Source of the DNA: a virus
Strand: one strand, 5' to 3'
Virus record (IMG/VR): IMGVR_UViG_3300050821_000554
Coordinates: 1-25,536 of that record
Length of the DNA stretch: 25,536 bases
This document shows positions 7,503-16,108 of the stretch, in pieces (the first letter of the stretch is position 1; each line of letters begins with the position of its first letter). The translations under genes were made by a program, and so were the position numbers. Under the pieces are notes generated by a model, which saw only the letters and a list, made by a program, of their open reading frames with translations, did not search any database and was not told the origin of the DNA.

Positions 7503-7882
7503 AGCTGAATCGCCCTACAGCCAAAGATTTTTATCAACCGGTTGAGCTGAATGCCGTAGGTTGTGCGGTTCCAGTAGCCACCATCTTTTTCGGTGGTCGT
7601 GGGAGCATCGTATCCGACAGTGGCTGATCCGACGGTCTTGGTGTTGGCTATTCCGCCACTCACACCTGGAGTTCCATTGGCTGTCGCCGCTTTTTGATTG
7701 ATGCCCGCGATGGTTATTTCGTGAGCAACATACAAATTGACGGCTTGAATCCATGCAGTGCCCCAGGTTTGTTGAGGCAGTTGCATTTCCGCTAGACCTA
7801 CCCAAAATTCTATCTGAGCAGTTGTGTAAACCGCTTCATTTGCGAATTCTGGGAAATTTCTGCGGAACAATGGGACATTCAC
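7499..7882 (-). CDS. Head-tail adaptor (DUF4054 family)
   Basis: This is a 127-aa protein starting with GTG at 7882, which directly follows the TGA of the preceding gene; an AAGG element lies about 5 nt upstream. The sequence FRRNFPEFANEAVYTTAQIE, then WVGLAEMQLPQQTWGTAW, AVNLYVAHEITIA and a Gly/Thr linker ending in a GIQLNRLIK helix, follows the DUF4054 pattern (FRxxFPEFxxxxxYPxxxIxxxxxxA, then WG...... LxxAHxLxL). DUF4054 proteins are adaptor proteins that bind the portal. It opens the group of connector genes immediately after the capsid genes. Confidence 0.82.
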   Translation of the reverse strand: MNVPLFRRNFPEFANEAVYTTAQIEFWVGLAEMQLPQQTWGTAWIQAVNLYVAHEITIAGINQKAATANGTPGVSGGIANTKTVGSATVGYDAPTTTEKDGGYWNRTTYGIQLNRLIKIFGCRAIQL

Positions 7883-8182
7883 TCAAGCCTTTTCCTTTGT
7901 TTTCTTTTTCTCTTTTTCCTTCTCATCGTTCTCAACATCTAGCTTGGCTCGCGCCTTAGCATTTGCTTCCAACTGCTTTTCGATCCTGGCAGCCAATCGC
8001 AAATTTCGCTGATGAACAGACTCGGTCTGACTTAAGACAGGCTTATCAGATTCGGCAATATAACCGGCCTTGATACACTTAAGTCCAGTTGCAGATTTCA
8101 ACAAAGCGTCTGGGATTTCAACAATCCCCTTCTTGAAGGAATGGCCACCAATCTTTATGGCCTGCACTACTTGAACCAACAT
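7883..8182 (-). CDS. Small charged phage protein, function unknown
   Basis: This is a 99-aa protein with ATG at 8182, two bases after the capsid gene stop. The first 45 residues (MLVQVVQAIKIGGHSFKKG, then VEIPDALLKS and CIKAGYIAES) look like the small beta domain seen in many short proteins coded between the capsid and connector genes, in which KxGxxVEVPDxxAxxLIxxGxA is typical. The C-terminal half is a highly charged helix rich in Lys and Glu. It may help head completion, but no function can be assigned. Part of the C-terminal charged run may be unstructured. Confidence 0.6.
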   Translation of the reverse strand: MLVQVVQAIKIGGHSFKKGIVEIPDALLKSATGLKCIKAGYIAESDKPVLSQTESVHQRNLRLAARIEKQLEANAKARAKLDVENDEKEKEKKKTKEKA

Positions 8183-8184
8183 GC

Positions 8185-9159
8185 TTAGATCCCGTCTACG
8201 TAAAGAGTTGTCTCTGGGTAAACAAACTCAACTTGACCAAATGCCCAGAGGTATGGAGCCGTGAATCGAATTCCTTGATAATACGCTGTCTCTCGTCGCA
8301 CTGGTACCATCGGGAATCGAACGCGGTTTTCTTCGTTGGTGTAAACCATCATGCGGTCTTCACCATCAGTGCCCGCACCTGTCAACCATTTCACTGGTTG
8401 AATGTCGAGCTCTTTGCCGTTGATCGACAAAGCAATTGAATTCTCTTTCAAGAACTTCAAGATTGAAATGTTTCCAGCTGAGCTCACTTTTTGCGATGCG
8501 ATCAAGCTGAACTGAGCAGGCGGCAAGAGCAATTTGCTCGGGCATACTGCATAAGCAGAAGCCAGCCAGCCAGCAGTCAAAGCGCTGTTCACATCTGCCA
8601 ACATCTCGTCAGCAGTCTTGTTGACCCAAAGAGCTGAACCGCTAACGCCGTTCACAGCAAAGTCAACTGTGGTGCTGGCGTTGTTTAAGAGTCCGGTTGC
8701 GCTCACATCTGTAGACCCGATGTAGACCATTTGGTCCGTGTTCATCTGGTACAGAGTATTGAATGCATCTAGCTTCTGAACATCGATCGGCTGGCCAGTT
8801 CTTTGCGAACGAGCAAGCTCCAAAGAGGTATAGGAAATTTCGCGAGCCAGCGGACGCAAGGGGAGGACCAGCTTCTCACCGTTCACACTCACGCCTTGGA
8901 TAGCAGTTGTCTCCGGCGAAATCCATGGCATGTTGCCCTGAGAATTCGAGAGAGAGCCAGCACCGGCGAAGGTGTTGAGAATGAAAGATGTCGACTCGTC
9001 ATCCAGCGTGATGCCGGGACGCAATTTGATGTCACGGCTCCAGCTAATGCTGACCAATGGCTCATAGAGCCTCTTGTCAAGATTCTCTAGCTGGTTGACG
9101 AAGTACGCCAAAGACGAGTCACGTGTCTGGCGTCGGCCCATTTTTCTCTTGATGTTCAT
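8185..9159 (-). CDS. Major capsid protein (DUF2184 family)
   Basis: This is a 324-aa protein with ATG at 9159 and an AAGGGGAG Shine-Dalgarno about 8 nt upstream. The sequence LAYFVNQLENLDKRLYEPLV, then TWSRDI-like WSRDIKLRPG, SFILNTFAGAG, MPWISPETTAIQGVSVNGEK and ISYTSLELARSQRTGQPIDV, follows DUF2184 capsid proteins. The end has RRETAYYQGIRFTAPYLWAF and GQVEFVYPETTLYVDGI. DUF2184 members are HK97-fold major capsid proteins in phages with this gene order (protease-scaffold, cement, capsid, DUF4054). Length is normal for the family. No separate scaffold gene is needed because scaffold sequence lies in 9707-11059. Confidence 0.85.
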   Translation of the reverse strand: MNIKRKMGRRQTRDSSLAYFVNQLENLDKRLYEPLVSISWSRDIKLRPGITLDDESTSFILNTFAGAGSLSNSQGNMPWISPETTAIQGVSVNGEKLVLPLRPLAREISYTSLELARSQRTGQPIDVQKLDAFNTLYQMNTDQMVYIGSTDVSATGLLNNASTTVDFAVNGVSGSALWVNKTADEMLADVNSALTAGWLASAYAVCPSKLLLPPAQFSLIASQKVSSAGNISILKFLKENSIALSINGKELDIQPVKWLTGAGTDGEDRMMVYTNEENRVRFPMVPVRRETAYYQGIRFTAPYLWAFGQVEFVYPETTLYVDGI

Positions 9160-9191
9160 TTGTCATTCTCCCCTTAAAGTTTGATTACCGA

Positions 9192-9704
9192 TTAGCGCTC
9201 GACTCGTAGTTCAGCGTTGTTGTTTGCGTCCATACCGTCTGTGGCCCAAGTTGCTTGTTGAGTGGTCAAAGCAATGTTGTAACCAGATTGATATGTAGCC
9301 TCAAAACCACCAACCACGCGACCAGTTGCCGCTTGGATGTTTACATAAACAATCCCGCCACGAGCAGGAGTGCCGTACTGGCAAACAACCGAGCAATAAC
9401 CACGAACCAATAAGCCTGCTGCTTGCAGAGACCATGGAGTGTTTGCGGTCAATGAATCACTGTTGCTTCCACTGATGCTTGGAACTTCGCGAATCAAAAC
9501 GCCGGCGAAATCGCCCTGAACGTTTCCTGTTCCCCACTGCTGAATTCCACCAGCAACGTAGATCATTGCAATGCCGAATGCCGACGGATAAACCGGAGGG
9601 CTGCTGCCGACGGCAACCAACATCGCCGGCTCAACGTTTGACTCATCAGTCCGAGTCACATCCCCAGGAACGCCAGTTGGTGCTTGTTTCAAATATGCCG
9701 GCAT
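9192..9704 (-). CDS. Head cement/decoration protein (gp24-like)
   Basis: This is a 170-aa protein with ATG at 9704, two bases after the preceding stop; GGAAGAGGAG within the end of the upstream gene supplies the Shine-Dalgarno. A TTG at 9728 would add eight residues but lacks a ribosome-binding site. The sequence MPAYLKQAPTGVPGDVTRTD, then SNVEPAMLV, PSAFGIAMIYV, GDFAGVLIREVP and GYCSVVCQYGTPARGGIVYV resembles the structural cement proteins coded before DUF2184-type capsids (AxxGxPGDVTR, then FGxxxxxxxG, FAGVLVREVP and GYVxVxxxxGTPAKGGxVY). It probably binds the capsid surface and stabilises the shell. Confidence 0.77.
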   Translation of the reverse strand: MPAYLKQAPTGVPGDVTRTDESNVEPAMLVAVGSSPPVYPSAFGIAMIYVAGGIQQWGTGNVQGDFAGVLIREVPSISGSNSDSLTANTPWSLQAAGLLVRGYCSVVCQYGTPARGGIVYVNIQAATGRVVGGFEATYQSGYNIALTTQQATWATDGMDANNNAELRVER

Positions 9705-9706
9705 GA

Positions 9707-11059
9707 TTATGCTCCTCTTCCTTGCCAATGTTTGGCGTTTATTTCATTCAGTTTTTCAGCAGTCATGAAGCCTGAGCTCGACTCCTGATTGAAATCTTTA
9801 GTTTGTTGTTTCGTGCGCGAGATATCAGTAACGCGCTTGTGCTTAAGAACTTCAGCGGCGCCGATGAATATGGTATCAACCATCTTCTCATCTTTGAAGT
9901 TAGGAGCCTTGCCGCTTGTGAATTTCTCGATTGCAGATTTGCCGTCTTTGGTGGCATACGCTGCTTGGAGGGCTTTCACTTTCACGTCTTTGGTCATCTT
10001 GATTCCGGGAGCCAAAATTTCTGCCCGAGACTTTGTATCTCCGGTCATTGTGGTCTCGTCGAAATCACCATCATCGCCAGTCATGTCGTCATCATCACCG
10101 TCGTCATCGCCGGTCATATCATCGTCGTCGCCGTCCATGTCGTCATCTTCTGTCGACTGGTTCTCAAGAAGCTTTGCGACGGCTGTTTCAAGAGCCTTCA
10201 TGCGATCTTCCATCGAAGACTCGTTGTCATCGGCGGTCTTCTCTTCTTTTTCTTTTGGCTCATCTTCTTTGGCATCTTTTTGCTTCATCATGCCATCGAT
10301 CTTGGCGCCAAGAGCATCGACCATCTTTTTCATTTCATCAAACGCATGCGCATCGCCAGCGGGACCATTGACGACAACGCCTTGAGAACCGCTGCTGCCA
10401 GCCGCATCCTTAGCTTTGTCTTTGTCGTCTTCTTTCGAAGCCTCGTCGAGAATTTTCAAAGCAGTGGCTTGAGCATCTTGAAAGATTGTTTTGATCTTTT
10501 CAGCAGTCAGTTTCATTTTTCTTACCTTCCCTTTATGATCGTTGATTGCGTAATCAGGACCTGCTCGGCCTTCGTCAACAAGAGCCAAATGGTTTCCGAT
10601 AATATTTGATTGAGAACCTTTGCCGTCGCCAGTCTGTTCGTAATCAGCTTCATACCCACACGATACCTCACGCAAACCATTTTTCACTAAATTAATTGCG
10701 AGAGCATCTGTGATTAGAAGATCGGCGATCAAACTATCTTTCATGTCGTCTTTACCGCGACGAACGTTTTGGATAACACCTTTGGCTAGATGTTTCCAAT
10801 TATCTGGACCGACGAACTCAGACGGGTGTCCAATGGTTAGAGGTTTGCCCTCGAAAGACGCCATTGTTTCTGGTCTGAATACTTCCTTCTCATCACGGGT
10901 AAGGATTACCCGGCCTTTTTTGTCAGCTTCGACAGGCGTCTCCCCATCACCGTAAATCATTTCACCCGTGCGCGCGATCGGCACTCCAATACAGATCAGA
11001 AACCCTTCTGGGGTCTCTGAGATGTTCTCGGAGATTTTTACCGGCGTGAAATACTTCAT
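9707..11059 (-). CDS. Prohead protease-scaffold fusion (DUF2213)
   Basis: This is a 450-aa protein with ATG at 11059 and GAGG upstream. Residues 1-172 form a DUF2213 domain, with the GHP motif (His78), a Ser in EVSCGY (Ser133) and NHLALVDEGRAGP (His157). These are placed as in serine prohead proteases of the herpesvirus-assemblin type, so His78/Ser133/His157 are the likely catalytic set. The rest is scaffold-like, with a helical, charged section (about 185-300), an Asp-rich repeat (about 305-341) and a C-terminal helical region that would bind the capsid protein. A protease and scaffold in one chain fits a product that cleaves itself and the capsid precursor during maturation. The protein lies two genes before the major capsid protein. 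Confidence 0.83.
   Translation of the reverse strand: MKYFTPVKISENISETPEGFLICIGVPIARTGEMIYGDGETPVEADKKGRVILTRDEKEVFRPETMASFEGKPLTIGHPSEFVGPDNWKHLAKGVIQNVRRGKDDMKDSLIADLLITDALAINLVKNGLREVSCGYEADYEQTGDGKGSQSNIIGNHLALVDEGRAGPDYAINDHKGKVRKMKLTAEKIKTIFQDAQATALKILDEASKEDDKDKAKDAAGSSGSQGVVVNGPAGDAHAFDEMKKMVDALGAKIDGMMKQKDAKEDEPKEKEEKTADDNESSMEDRMKALETAVAKLLENQSTEDDDMDGDDDDMTGDDDGDDDDMTGDDGDFDETTMTGDTKSRAEILAPGIKMTKDVKVKALQAAYATKDGKSAIEKFTSGKAPNFKDEKMVDTIFIGAAEVLKHKRVTDISRTKQQTKDFNQESSSGFMTAEKLNEINAKHWQGRGA
10037..10147 (-). repeat. Acidic Asp-rich tandem repeat in the scaffold region
   Basis: Within the protease-scaffold gene, about 37 residues are made mostly of Asp with recurring units of MTGDD and MDGDDDD type. 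The unit M-T-G-D appears three times and M-D-G-D once. The DNA shows a near repeat of catcatcgtc/atcatcaccg-like triplets on the plus strand. Such a repeat may vary in length between relatives by replication slippage. It may serve as a charged spacer between protease and scaffold core. Confidence 0.7.
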
Positions 11060-11069
11060 CGAACCTCGA

Positions 11070-11834
11070 TTAAAGTGGTGATGCTACGATCGGGACCATG
11101 TTGAAAGTCATTCCAATAACCGTATTATCGGCTGGAGCTGTCAAAATTTTGGATGTTGTGCCGGTCAATACTGCTGGTGTGCCAGTGAAAATTGGAGGAG
11201 TTGCGCTGTTGTTTGTTCCAGCAGGGGTGTAAGAATTCAGAGTCACATTTCCGCTCATGCACTGAAGTATGATCAAAGCGCCGGTTGCAACGTTGCAAGT
11301 CGTGTTCGGATCGCCAACAATCTCAAGATGATCAATGCCGGCTCCAGCCGCCGCAGCCAACATTACAACGCCTGTTCCTGTTCCAGCCGATGCCGATGTG
11401 CAAATGAATGCCACGCCAACTGCTGGCACAACGCCAACTGGTAAACCGATGGCCTGCCAATTGGCAGCCGTCGATGTTCCGACCGTGGTGATGACGTATG
11501 CTTTGCCAAGAGAGAGGCCTGATGTGATGTTTACGGCCGAGCCGGAAACTGGAGACACAAAGCCATATGTGCCATTAATGTAGGCAGCGTAAGGATTTGC
11601 AAGTTCAACCAAGATCAAACCGGCAACGGGATTTGGATTTCCGGTGGCAGGAGTTTGCGAAGTGTTCATGAACACGTTTGCAGCGCAATTTCCCTTCAGA
11701 GATCTAATGCCAAGTCCATTTCCATTGCTGTGATCGACAACGAAATTCAGCCAAAGTTGCGAAGATCCGGCGATGATTGATTGATTGATCTGTTCGCCTT
11801 GCTGATTCTTCGTGATCAGAGTTGGAAATGACAT
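11070..11834 (-). CDS. Putative phage structural protein, function unknown
   Basis: This is a 254-aa protein with ATG at 11834 and GGGAG about 8 nt upstream. It is rich in Thr, Gly, Ala and Val with little charge, and looks all-beta. The region at about residues 107-158, including LGKAYVITTVGTSTAANWQA, then VGVAFICTSASAGTGTGVV, is a module found in many unrelated phage structural proteins (YxIxxxGTTxWxxxG... GxxFTATxxGTGTG). The flanks look like another beta domain. The gene lies between the minor head protein and the protease-scaffold, where decoration or head-fibre proteins can occur, but I cannot assign a function. The 77-nt gap upstream (11,835-11,911) is the largest in the window. Confidence 0.55.
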   Translation of the reverse strand: MSFPTLITKNQQGEQINQSIIAGSSQLWLNFVVDHSNGNGLGIRSLKGNCAANVFMNTSQTPATGNPNPVAGLILVELANPYAAYINGTYGFVSPVSGSAVNITSGLSLGKAYVITTVGTSTAANWQAIGLPVGVVPAVGVAFICTSASAGTGTGVVMLAAAAGAGIDHLEIVGDPNTTCNVATGALIILQCMSGNVTLNSYTPAGTNNSATPPIFTGTPAVLTGTTSKILTAPADNTVIGMTFNMVPIVASPL

Positions 11835-11911
11835 TCGGAGATCTCCCTGTTATGGAATTGGAAAACAGACGTTGACTTTATGGTGATGTTAAATTCTAAC
11901 GTTGTCCAGAA

Positions 11912-12685
11912 TTATTCGTCATCGAAGATCGGTTCGGCAAAGCACCGACACCGTGGAAACGTCCCCGGATGACCTTGCATCCCATCGTCGAGTGTCGGCG
12001 GCTTATCCCAATGAAAAATCTTTCCCTGCAGGCGTTGTCCCTTGTACGTTTTATGAGACTTTCGTACAGCGGCGTCGCCTGAATTGTGCCAGCGATATGC
12101 TGGAGATCCAACTGCCATTGCACGCGCTTGATTTATTGACGCATTTGCTCTTGCTGTTTCTGTCACTGCAATTAATTGCGCGCGCGATATGGCGACCTCA
12201 GTCGAAAGTCCTAATTGCTTTTGAAGTTCGGCGATCGTGTCGAGATCAGGTTGGGCCCGTGTTCCGTGGAGAGCAGCCTCGTAGGCTATTTTCTGAGCTC
12301 GAACACCGGCCTCGATTGGAATCGATTGGATAAGTCCCACTTGTTCAATTTGCAATAACATGGCGACTTCACCGACCTGAGTGTCTCCCATGCCTGCCTT
12401 AAAAGCTTTGCCAAGCGCTTTTGACTTGTTCGCATAAGCTCGCTTGTTTGAGCGTTGGACTTGCTGGAGAAGTTTCTGTGATTGTCTGTTAGCCCATGGT
12501 CCTATGAGTTTCGAATATTCTCGAAGCAATCTCTGCAATTGCGCATCGTCATTGATTTTCACGCCATCGACATGATTCTCAATAATATGGCCAGAGACAC
12601 GCGCAACCTTTTTGAGTGATCTCATAAAGTCGCGCTCAGCAGTTGGACTTGGTCTGAACTTACCTTTTATTGTTTTTGAAGCCAC
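11912..12685 (-). CDS. Minor head protein (MuF / SPP1 gp7-like)
   Basis: This is a 257-aa protein starting with GTG at 12685, overlapping the end of the portal gene by 19 nt; the Shine-Dalgarno is weak (AAGAAGA). It is helical for the first 160 residues. The C-terminal domain carries AQLIAVTETARANASINQAR, then a short RWHNSGDAAVRKSHKT stretch, IFHWDKPPTLDDGM and HPGTFPRCRCFAEP. The succession RAxxIARTExxxAxxxGxx, W.....D.RVR..H, and PGxxxxCRCxxxP defines the phage Mu gpF/SPP1 gp7 family. These proteins bind the portal and enter the prohead in a few copies. Position directly after the portal gene agrees. The last residues are acidic (IFDDE). Confidence 0.87.
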   Translation of the reverse strand: MASKTIKGKFRPSPTAERDFMRSLKKVARVSGHIIENHVDGVKINDDAQLQRLLREYSKLIGPWANRQSQKLLQQVQRSNKRAYANKSKALGKAFKAGMGDTQVGEVAMLLQIEQVGLIQSIPIEAGVRAQKIAYEAALHGTRAQPDLDTIAELQKQLGLSTEVAISRAQLIAVTETARANASINQARAMAVGSPAYRWHNSGDAAVRKSHKTYKGQRLQGKIFHWDKPPTLDDGMQGHPGTFPRCRCFAEPIFDDE

Positions 12686-14379
12686 TTGACGATCTTCTTG
12701 TGGGCAGAATCACCAGTCTTTGTTTTTGCTGCGGGAACTACTGCGCTCACATTTCCTTTGTTTTCAGTTGCTCCAGGTGGTTTTTCTTCCACTTCCGTCG
12801 CCGGATCATCTTCGCCTTCAGGCATGGGTGGGTCTTCGCCTTCGGCCTCTTCAATTTGCTCATCTGTGATATTGCTGAACACACCAGTGTCGCCAGATGA
12901 GTTCCTGAGTTCCTTAAGGCTAGTCGAGCGATCAGTAATTCCAGCCTCGAAAACCTCGACGATGGTGTCTGCATTTGTCTTTGCATTAGCTGCCTTATCA
13001 GTGGGTGTCTGCTGCCATAGAGGTGTGAAGATGAATTCAAGGTCATCTGGAGCAGGTTTTCCAAGAGTCGACTTCCAAAGGATCTTTAACAATACCTCCC
13101 ATGGATTTCTGAGCTTTGCTTCTTGCTGAGCATTGATGTTGTCATAGTACATTCTCATGTCCGACTCGCCAGTCGAGTTCAAGCCAGATGGTGATTGACC
13201 GAATAGACGAACGAGAGGAATACCGCTAGATCCAGAAAGCTGCTGGCCAAATTGCAGCATCATATCTGAAAGGCCGGCAAACGTGTAAGGTGTGGCAGCA
13301 AAGGTGTCTTCCTTATCGATCAGCGTAAGGCCCTCGTTCACCTGAGCAAGCCTCATCATCTCAAACGATGCCGTAAGACCCGCAAGGGCTGCACCACCGC
13401 CGCCCACGACCTCTCTAAAGCCATCTATGCCTATAGTCCTAAGATTTGCACGATCGATCAGAGATGCTGACGACATGGTGGCATTATCAAACGCAATCAA
13501 GCGATCCCAAAGACGCTCAAGGATTGATTCGCCCCACATCTGCTCAGTTATTGCCTGAAAAAATGGCAGCTTTATTCCATCGTATCGAATCATACGCGAG
13601 AAATGAACGGTCATTTGTCCCGTTGGTGTTGGATTGCTTGGCTCGTACTGAGCAGGATTGTTTACGATATTGTAGAACTTTGGCAGGCCCATATCAGGAC
13701 CTGAGTCGATGATGTTATTGAGATCAGGATTCAACTGCCATCGATCAAATGGCACAATTCCTTGGAACTGATCTTGGCCAATCGTATCTAGATCTAAAGG
13801 CGTTTCAGTGTCCTGGCCTTCAATCTGAATCATTCCACAGCATGATCCGTAAAGACGTCCCCACTTAATAGTGCTGTTCAGCGATTGCGCAACTTGAAGT
13901 TTTGATATCGCGCTATTGATTTTTTTGATGTCTTCGTCTTCTTTGCTGGTGGAAATCTCCACGCCAGCCCTGGTCATATCATCCGCAACAGAATCAACAA
14001 CAGCGCCAACCACCCAACTGCCACGATAAGCTGCTTCGAGTAGTATGCGATTGCGCGTAATGAGATTGAATTCGTAGGTTCCCGCTGAAAGCGCATTTTC
14101 ATTATCCAACCCAAGTTTAGAAATGAAATTGTCGTAACCATCTTCAGTTCGACCGCGTACTGTGTCCATTGCGCGGCCCGTTGCAATAGCTTTAGCAGTA
14201 GCAAATATATTCCTTGCGTCAAGGATTTTATTTTTGTTATTTGACTTCTTATCTTTGTTAGATTTGCCAGCTTTTTTCATGGCAATCGCTATGGCCTGTT
14301 TCTTGGGTTTGCCACTTGCTATTTCTTTTTTGATGTTTTTTCCAATTGTTTTATTCGAACTTCCTGATTTAAGAGGCAT
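12667..14379 (-). CDS. Portal protein (DUF1073 family) with extra N-terminal peptide
   Basis: This is a 570-aa protein if started at the ATG at 14379, which has GGGGAG 5 nt upstream; an in-frame GTG nine codons earlier is less likely. It overlaps the end of the terminase gene by 11 nt. Residues from about 75 onward match the DUF1073 portal pattern, with [20 protein letters not shown], then [38 protein letters not shown] and a long C-terminal acidic/proline tail. The first 45 residues ([20 protein letters not shown], then [19 protein letters not shown]) resemble a small Lys-rich peptide usually coded by a separate phage gene. The dodecameric portal is the packaging and ejection channel. The gene order terminase, portal, gp7 is standard. 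Confidence 0.86.
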   Translation of the reverse strand: MPLKSGSSNKTIGKNIKKEIASGKPKKQAIAIAMKKAGKSNKDKKSNNKNKILDARNIFATAKAIATGRAMDTVRGRTEDGYDNFISKLGLDNENALSAGTYEFNLITRNRILLEAAYRGSWVVGAVVDSVADDMTRAGVEISTSKEDEDIKKINSAISKLQVAQSLNSTIKWGRLYGSCCGMIQIEGQDTETPLDLDTIGQDQFQGIVPFDRWQLNPDLNNIIDSGPDMGLPKFYNIVNNPAQYEPSNPTPTGQMTVHFSRMIRYDGIKLPFFQAITEQMWGESILERLWDRLIAFDNATMSSASLIDRANLRTIGIDGFREVVGGGGAALAGLTASFEMMRLAQVNEGLTLIDKEDTFAATPYTFAGLSDMMLQFGQQLSGSSGIPLVRLFGQSPSGLNSTGESDMRMYYDNINAQQEAKLRNPWEVLLKILWKSTLGKPAPDDLEFIFTPLWQQTPTDKAANAKTNADTIVEVFEAGITDRSTSLKELRNSSGDTGVFSNITDEQIEEAEGEDPPMPEGEDDPATEVEEKPPGATENKGNVSAVVPAAKTKTGDSAHKKIVKWLQKQ

Positions 14380-15913
14380 CTTTACTCCCCAGTCTTTCCC
14401 AGACACTCATCTTGTTGCCGGCCGAGATCATATCAATAATTGCATCAAGCATTGGATCTATCTGATCGTCAAACATATGACTGTCATTTGACGTGAAAGC
14501 TTCGCACTCTGCAATAAAATCATTTGTGAATGCCGCATCTTCTGGCAAGCATATCCTGCCGGCCTCGATATATGGAAGGGCGTCCAGGACTCTGGTGTAT
14601 TTGTCTTTGTTCCGCTCAAGACCCTTGATTGGAATGTTGTTGAGCAATTTCACCGTTTGAACCAAGCCTGTACCAGATGACTTATCCTCGACAATCATTT
14701 GTCTTAATTGACCAAAAATCTCAACGTCGAAGTCTTTGCATTTATTCCAAAAAGCAATTGCCCTGGACTGAAGCTCCGGCGCCTCCCACTTGCCCCTGAT
14801 CATGTCTAGTAGATATAGGCGATTGTCGTCGCCCAATCCCCAGCATTCAAAGACTGAGTAATCGTTTGCCTCTTTGGTTTTCTGCGCCGTGTCTGCAAAG
14901 ATCTTGCGATACTTGATCTGCGGTAGAACCTTGTACCTGACAAAGTATTTTCCCTTGATAATGTTACCGCCGAGTGATGTTGGCTCCTGCTGATATTGAG
15001 ATGAGAACACATGGCGACTGATCTGCGCGCCACTTTGATCTACTCCTCGACCTTCGGACATGGCAACAAGGTCAAGTGCACGCTCTTTGAACTCCCAGTA
15101 TGAATATCTTCCCAGACTATCTCTATTGGCTGAATCAATAAATGGGCGGTATTGATCTGGAACTGTTCCCATGTATCCGTCGTCAACCAGAGCTGGAATT
15201 TTGATAAATCGCCAATCCCCTTGAAGCCCTCCATCCTTAATGAACTGTACTGGATCTCCGTCGGATATTCTTTGCATGATAAGGATAATCGGAGTGTCTG
15301 GCCTTGCTCGTCGAGACTTGACAGTAGTGAGCAGTTTTCGATTTGCCGATTCCAGTTTAGATTTTGAAAAAGCATCTTCAGGTTTGAGAGGGTCATCGAT
15401 GATAATGGCACCTTGAAATCCATCAGCCATATGTCCGGCGCGGAATCCTGTGACCTGTCCTGACAGACTAGTAGCGTATACGCCTCCTGCAAGCTTTCCG
15501 TCGACGAGGATGTTCCATCGCTTTTTGGCTTTGGTATCAGTTGCAATGGCACGCGGCCAAAGTTCTTGGTATTCATCACTGCGTATTATCTCCCGCGCTA
15601 TTTGTGAGTTCAACAAGGCAAGGTCGTCCGAATAACTAAGATGAAGAAATCGCGCAAATGGATTTATTGCAAGACCCCGTGCGATGAGATTTATCACAAC
15701 GATCTCGGTCTTTGAAGATCCTGGTGACACGTTGATCACCAGATTTTTGGTTTCACCGTCGATGACTTTTTGGACTTCATCGCACATGTATTGATGATGC
15801 CAATTAACTATGAACTTAGTTCCATGTCGCTGCTTGAAAAAATATCGCGTGAAGAATAAATGATCCTTCTCGGCTTTATGTTTCGCGGCAGCGAGATAGA
15901 ACTCATCGCCCAT
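14369..15913 (-). CDS. Terminase large subunit
   Basis: This is a 514-aa protein with ATG at 15913 overlapping the preceding stop by one base (TAATG). The ATPase half has a Walker A of the form [10 protein letters not shown] (residues 61-70), a Walker B GAIIIDDP (about 168-175) and a coupling motif near LIMQR (211-215). The nuclease half has an acidic residue in [18 protein letters not shown] (Asp341), VEDKSSGTG (Glu409/Asp410) and [12 protein letters not shown] (Asp482/Asp483). These are the positions of the metal-binding residues of terminase nucleases. The Walker A is GSSK rather than the common RSGK or GSGK type. It packages DNA into the prohead through the portal coded next. Confidence 0.92.
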   Translation of the reverse strand: MGDEFYLAAAKHKAEKDHLFFTRYFFKQRHGTKFIVNWHHQYMCDEVQKVIDGETKNLVINVSPGSSKTEIVVINLIARGLAINPFARFLHLSYSDDLALLNSQIAREIIRSDEYQELWPRAIATDTKAKKRWNILVDGKLAGGVYATSLSGQVTGFRAGHMADGFQGAIIIDDPLKPEDAFSKSKLESANRKLLTTVKSRRARPDTPIILIMQRISDGDPVQFIKDGGLQGDWRFIKIPALVDDGYMGTVPDQYRPFIDSANRDSLGRYSYWEFKERALDLVAMSEGRGVDQSGAQISRHVFSSQYQQEPTSLGGNIIKGKYFVRYKVLPQIKYRKIFADTAQKTKEANDYSVFECWGLGDDNRLYLLDMIRGKWEAPELQSRAIAFWNKCKDFDVEIFGQLRQMIVEDKSSGTGLVQTVKLLNNIPIKGLERNKDKYTRVLDALPYIEAGRICLPEDAAFTNDFIAECEAFTSNDSHMFDDQIDPMLDAIIDMISAGNKMSVWERLGSKDAS

Positions 15914-16095
15914 TAAGAAGCTGGAGCCGAAGTGCCTAAACCTATGCCGTGAATTCGCGAAAGAGGATAAGTGTACTCGCCAGCCGTCTCCTGAATAGAA
16001 AATGTAAAGTCATCAAAATCCATGAGAGTGCCTGATACCGAAATACCGCCACCATCAAGCATGATAAGCACAGCTAGACCTAACCATTTTTGCAT
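15913..16095 (-). CDS. Sm/Hfq-like small protein (putative)
   Basis: This is a 60-aa protein with ATG at 16095, GGAG 5 nt upstream, and its stop overlapping the terminase start (TAATG, 15913-15915). The middle reads [20 protein letters not shown], then DFTFSI, followed by a turn and [12 protein letters not shown]. This parallels the Sm1 motif (hxhxLxxGxxhxGxhxxaDxahxh) and an Sm2-like strand (compare YKHAIS in Hfq). The length fits a minimal five-strand Sm barrel, but the N-terminal helix normally present in Hfq is nearly absent. It could act as an RNA chaperone or a ring-forming protein. The alternative is a short membrane peptide, since residues 4-13 are hydrophobic, but the run is broken by Asp14. 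The family assignment is my inference from pattern only. Confidence 0.5.
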   Translation of the reverse strand: MQKWLGLAVLIMLDGGGISVSGTLMDFDDFTFSIQETAGEYTYPLSRIHGIGLGTSAPAS

Positions 16096-16108
16096 ATGAA
16101 CTCCGTAA

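Noticed and set aside
9789-10609. Long plus-strand open frames opposite the protease-scaffold gene
   Set aside because: They are the antisense of the Asp-rich and Lys/Glu-rich coding sequence, giving Ser/Val/Ile-rich and His/Arg-rich low-complexity products. The minus-strand gene is clear.
11835-11850. Perfect 10-nt palindrome GGAGATCTCC at the ribosome-binding site of the 254-aa gene
   Set aside because: With no loop it cannot form a hairpin, and a single short palindrome is expected by chance; it may only include the Shine-Dalgarno.
11872-11900. Plus-strand promoter-like pair TTGACT, 17 nt, TCTAAC in the largest gap
   Set aside because: The -10 box matches only four of six positions, and no plus-strand gene follows. 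A chance match is likely.
15040-15579. A 179-codon minus-strand frame inside the terminase gene
   Set aside because: It lies in another frame within the coding region for the ATPase and nuclease domains, and has no family-like motif or ribosome-binding site.
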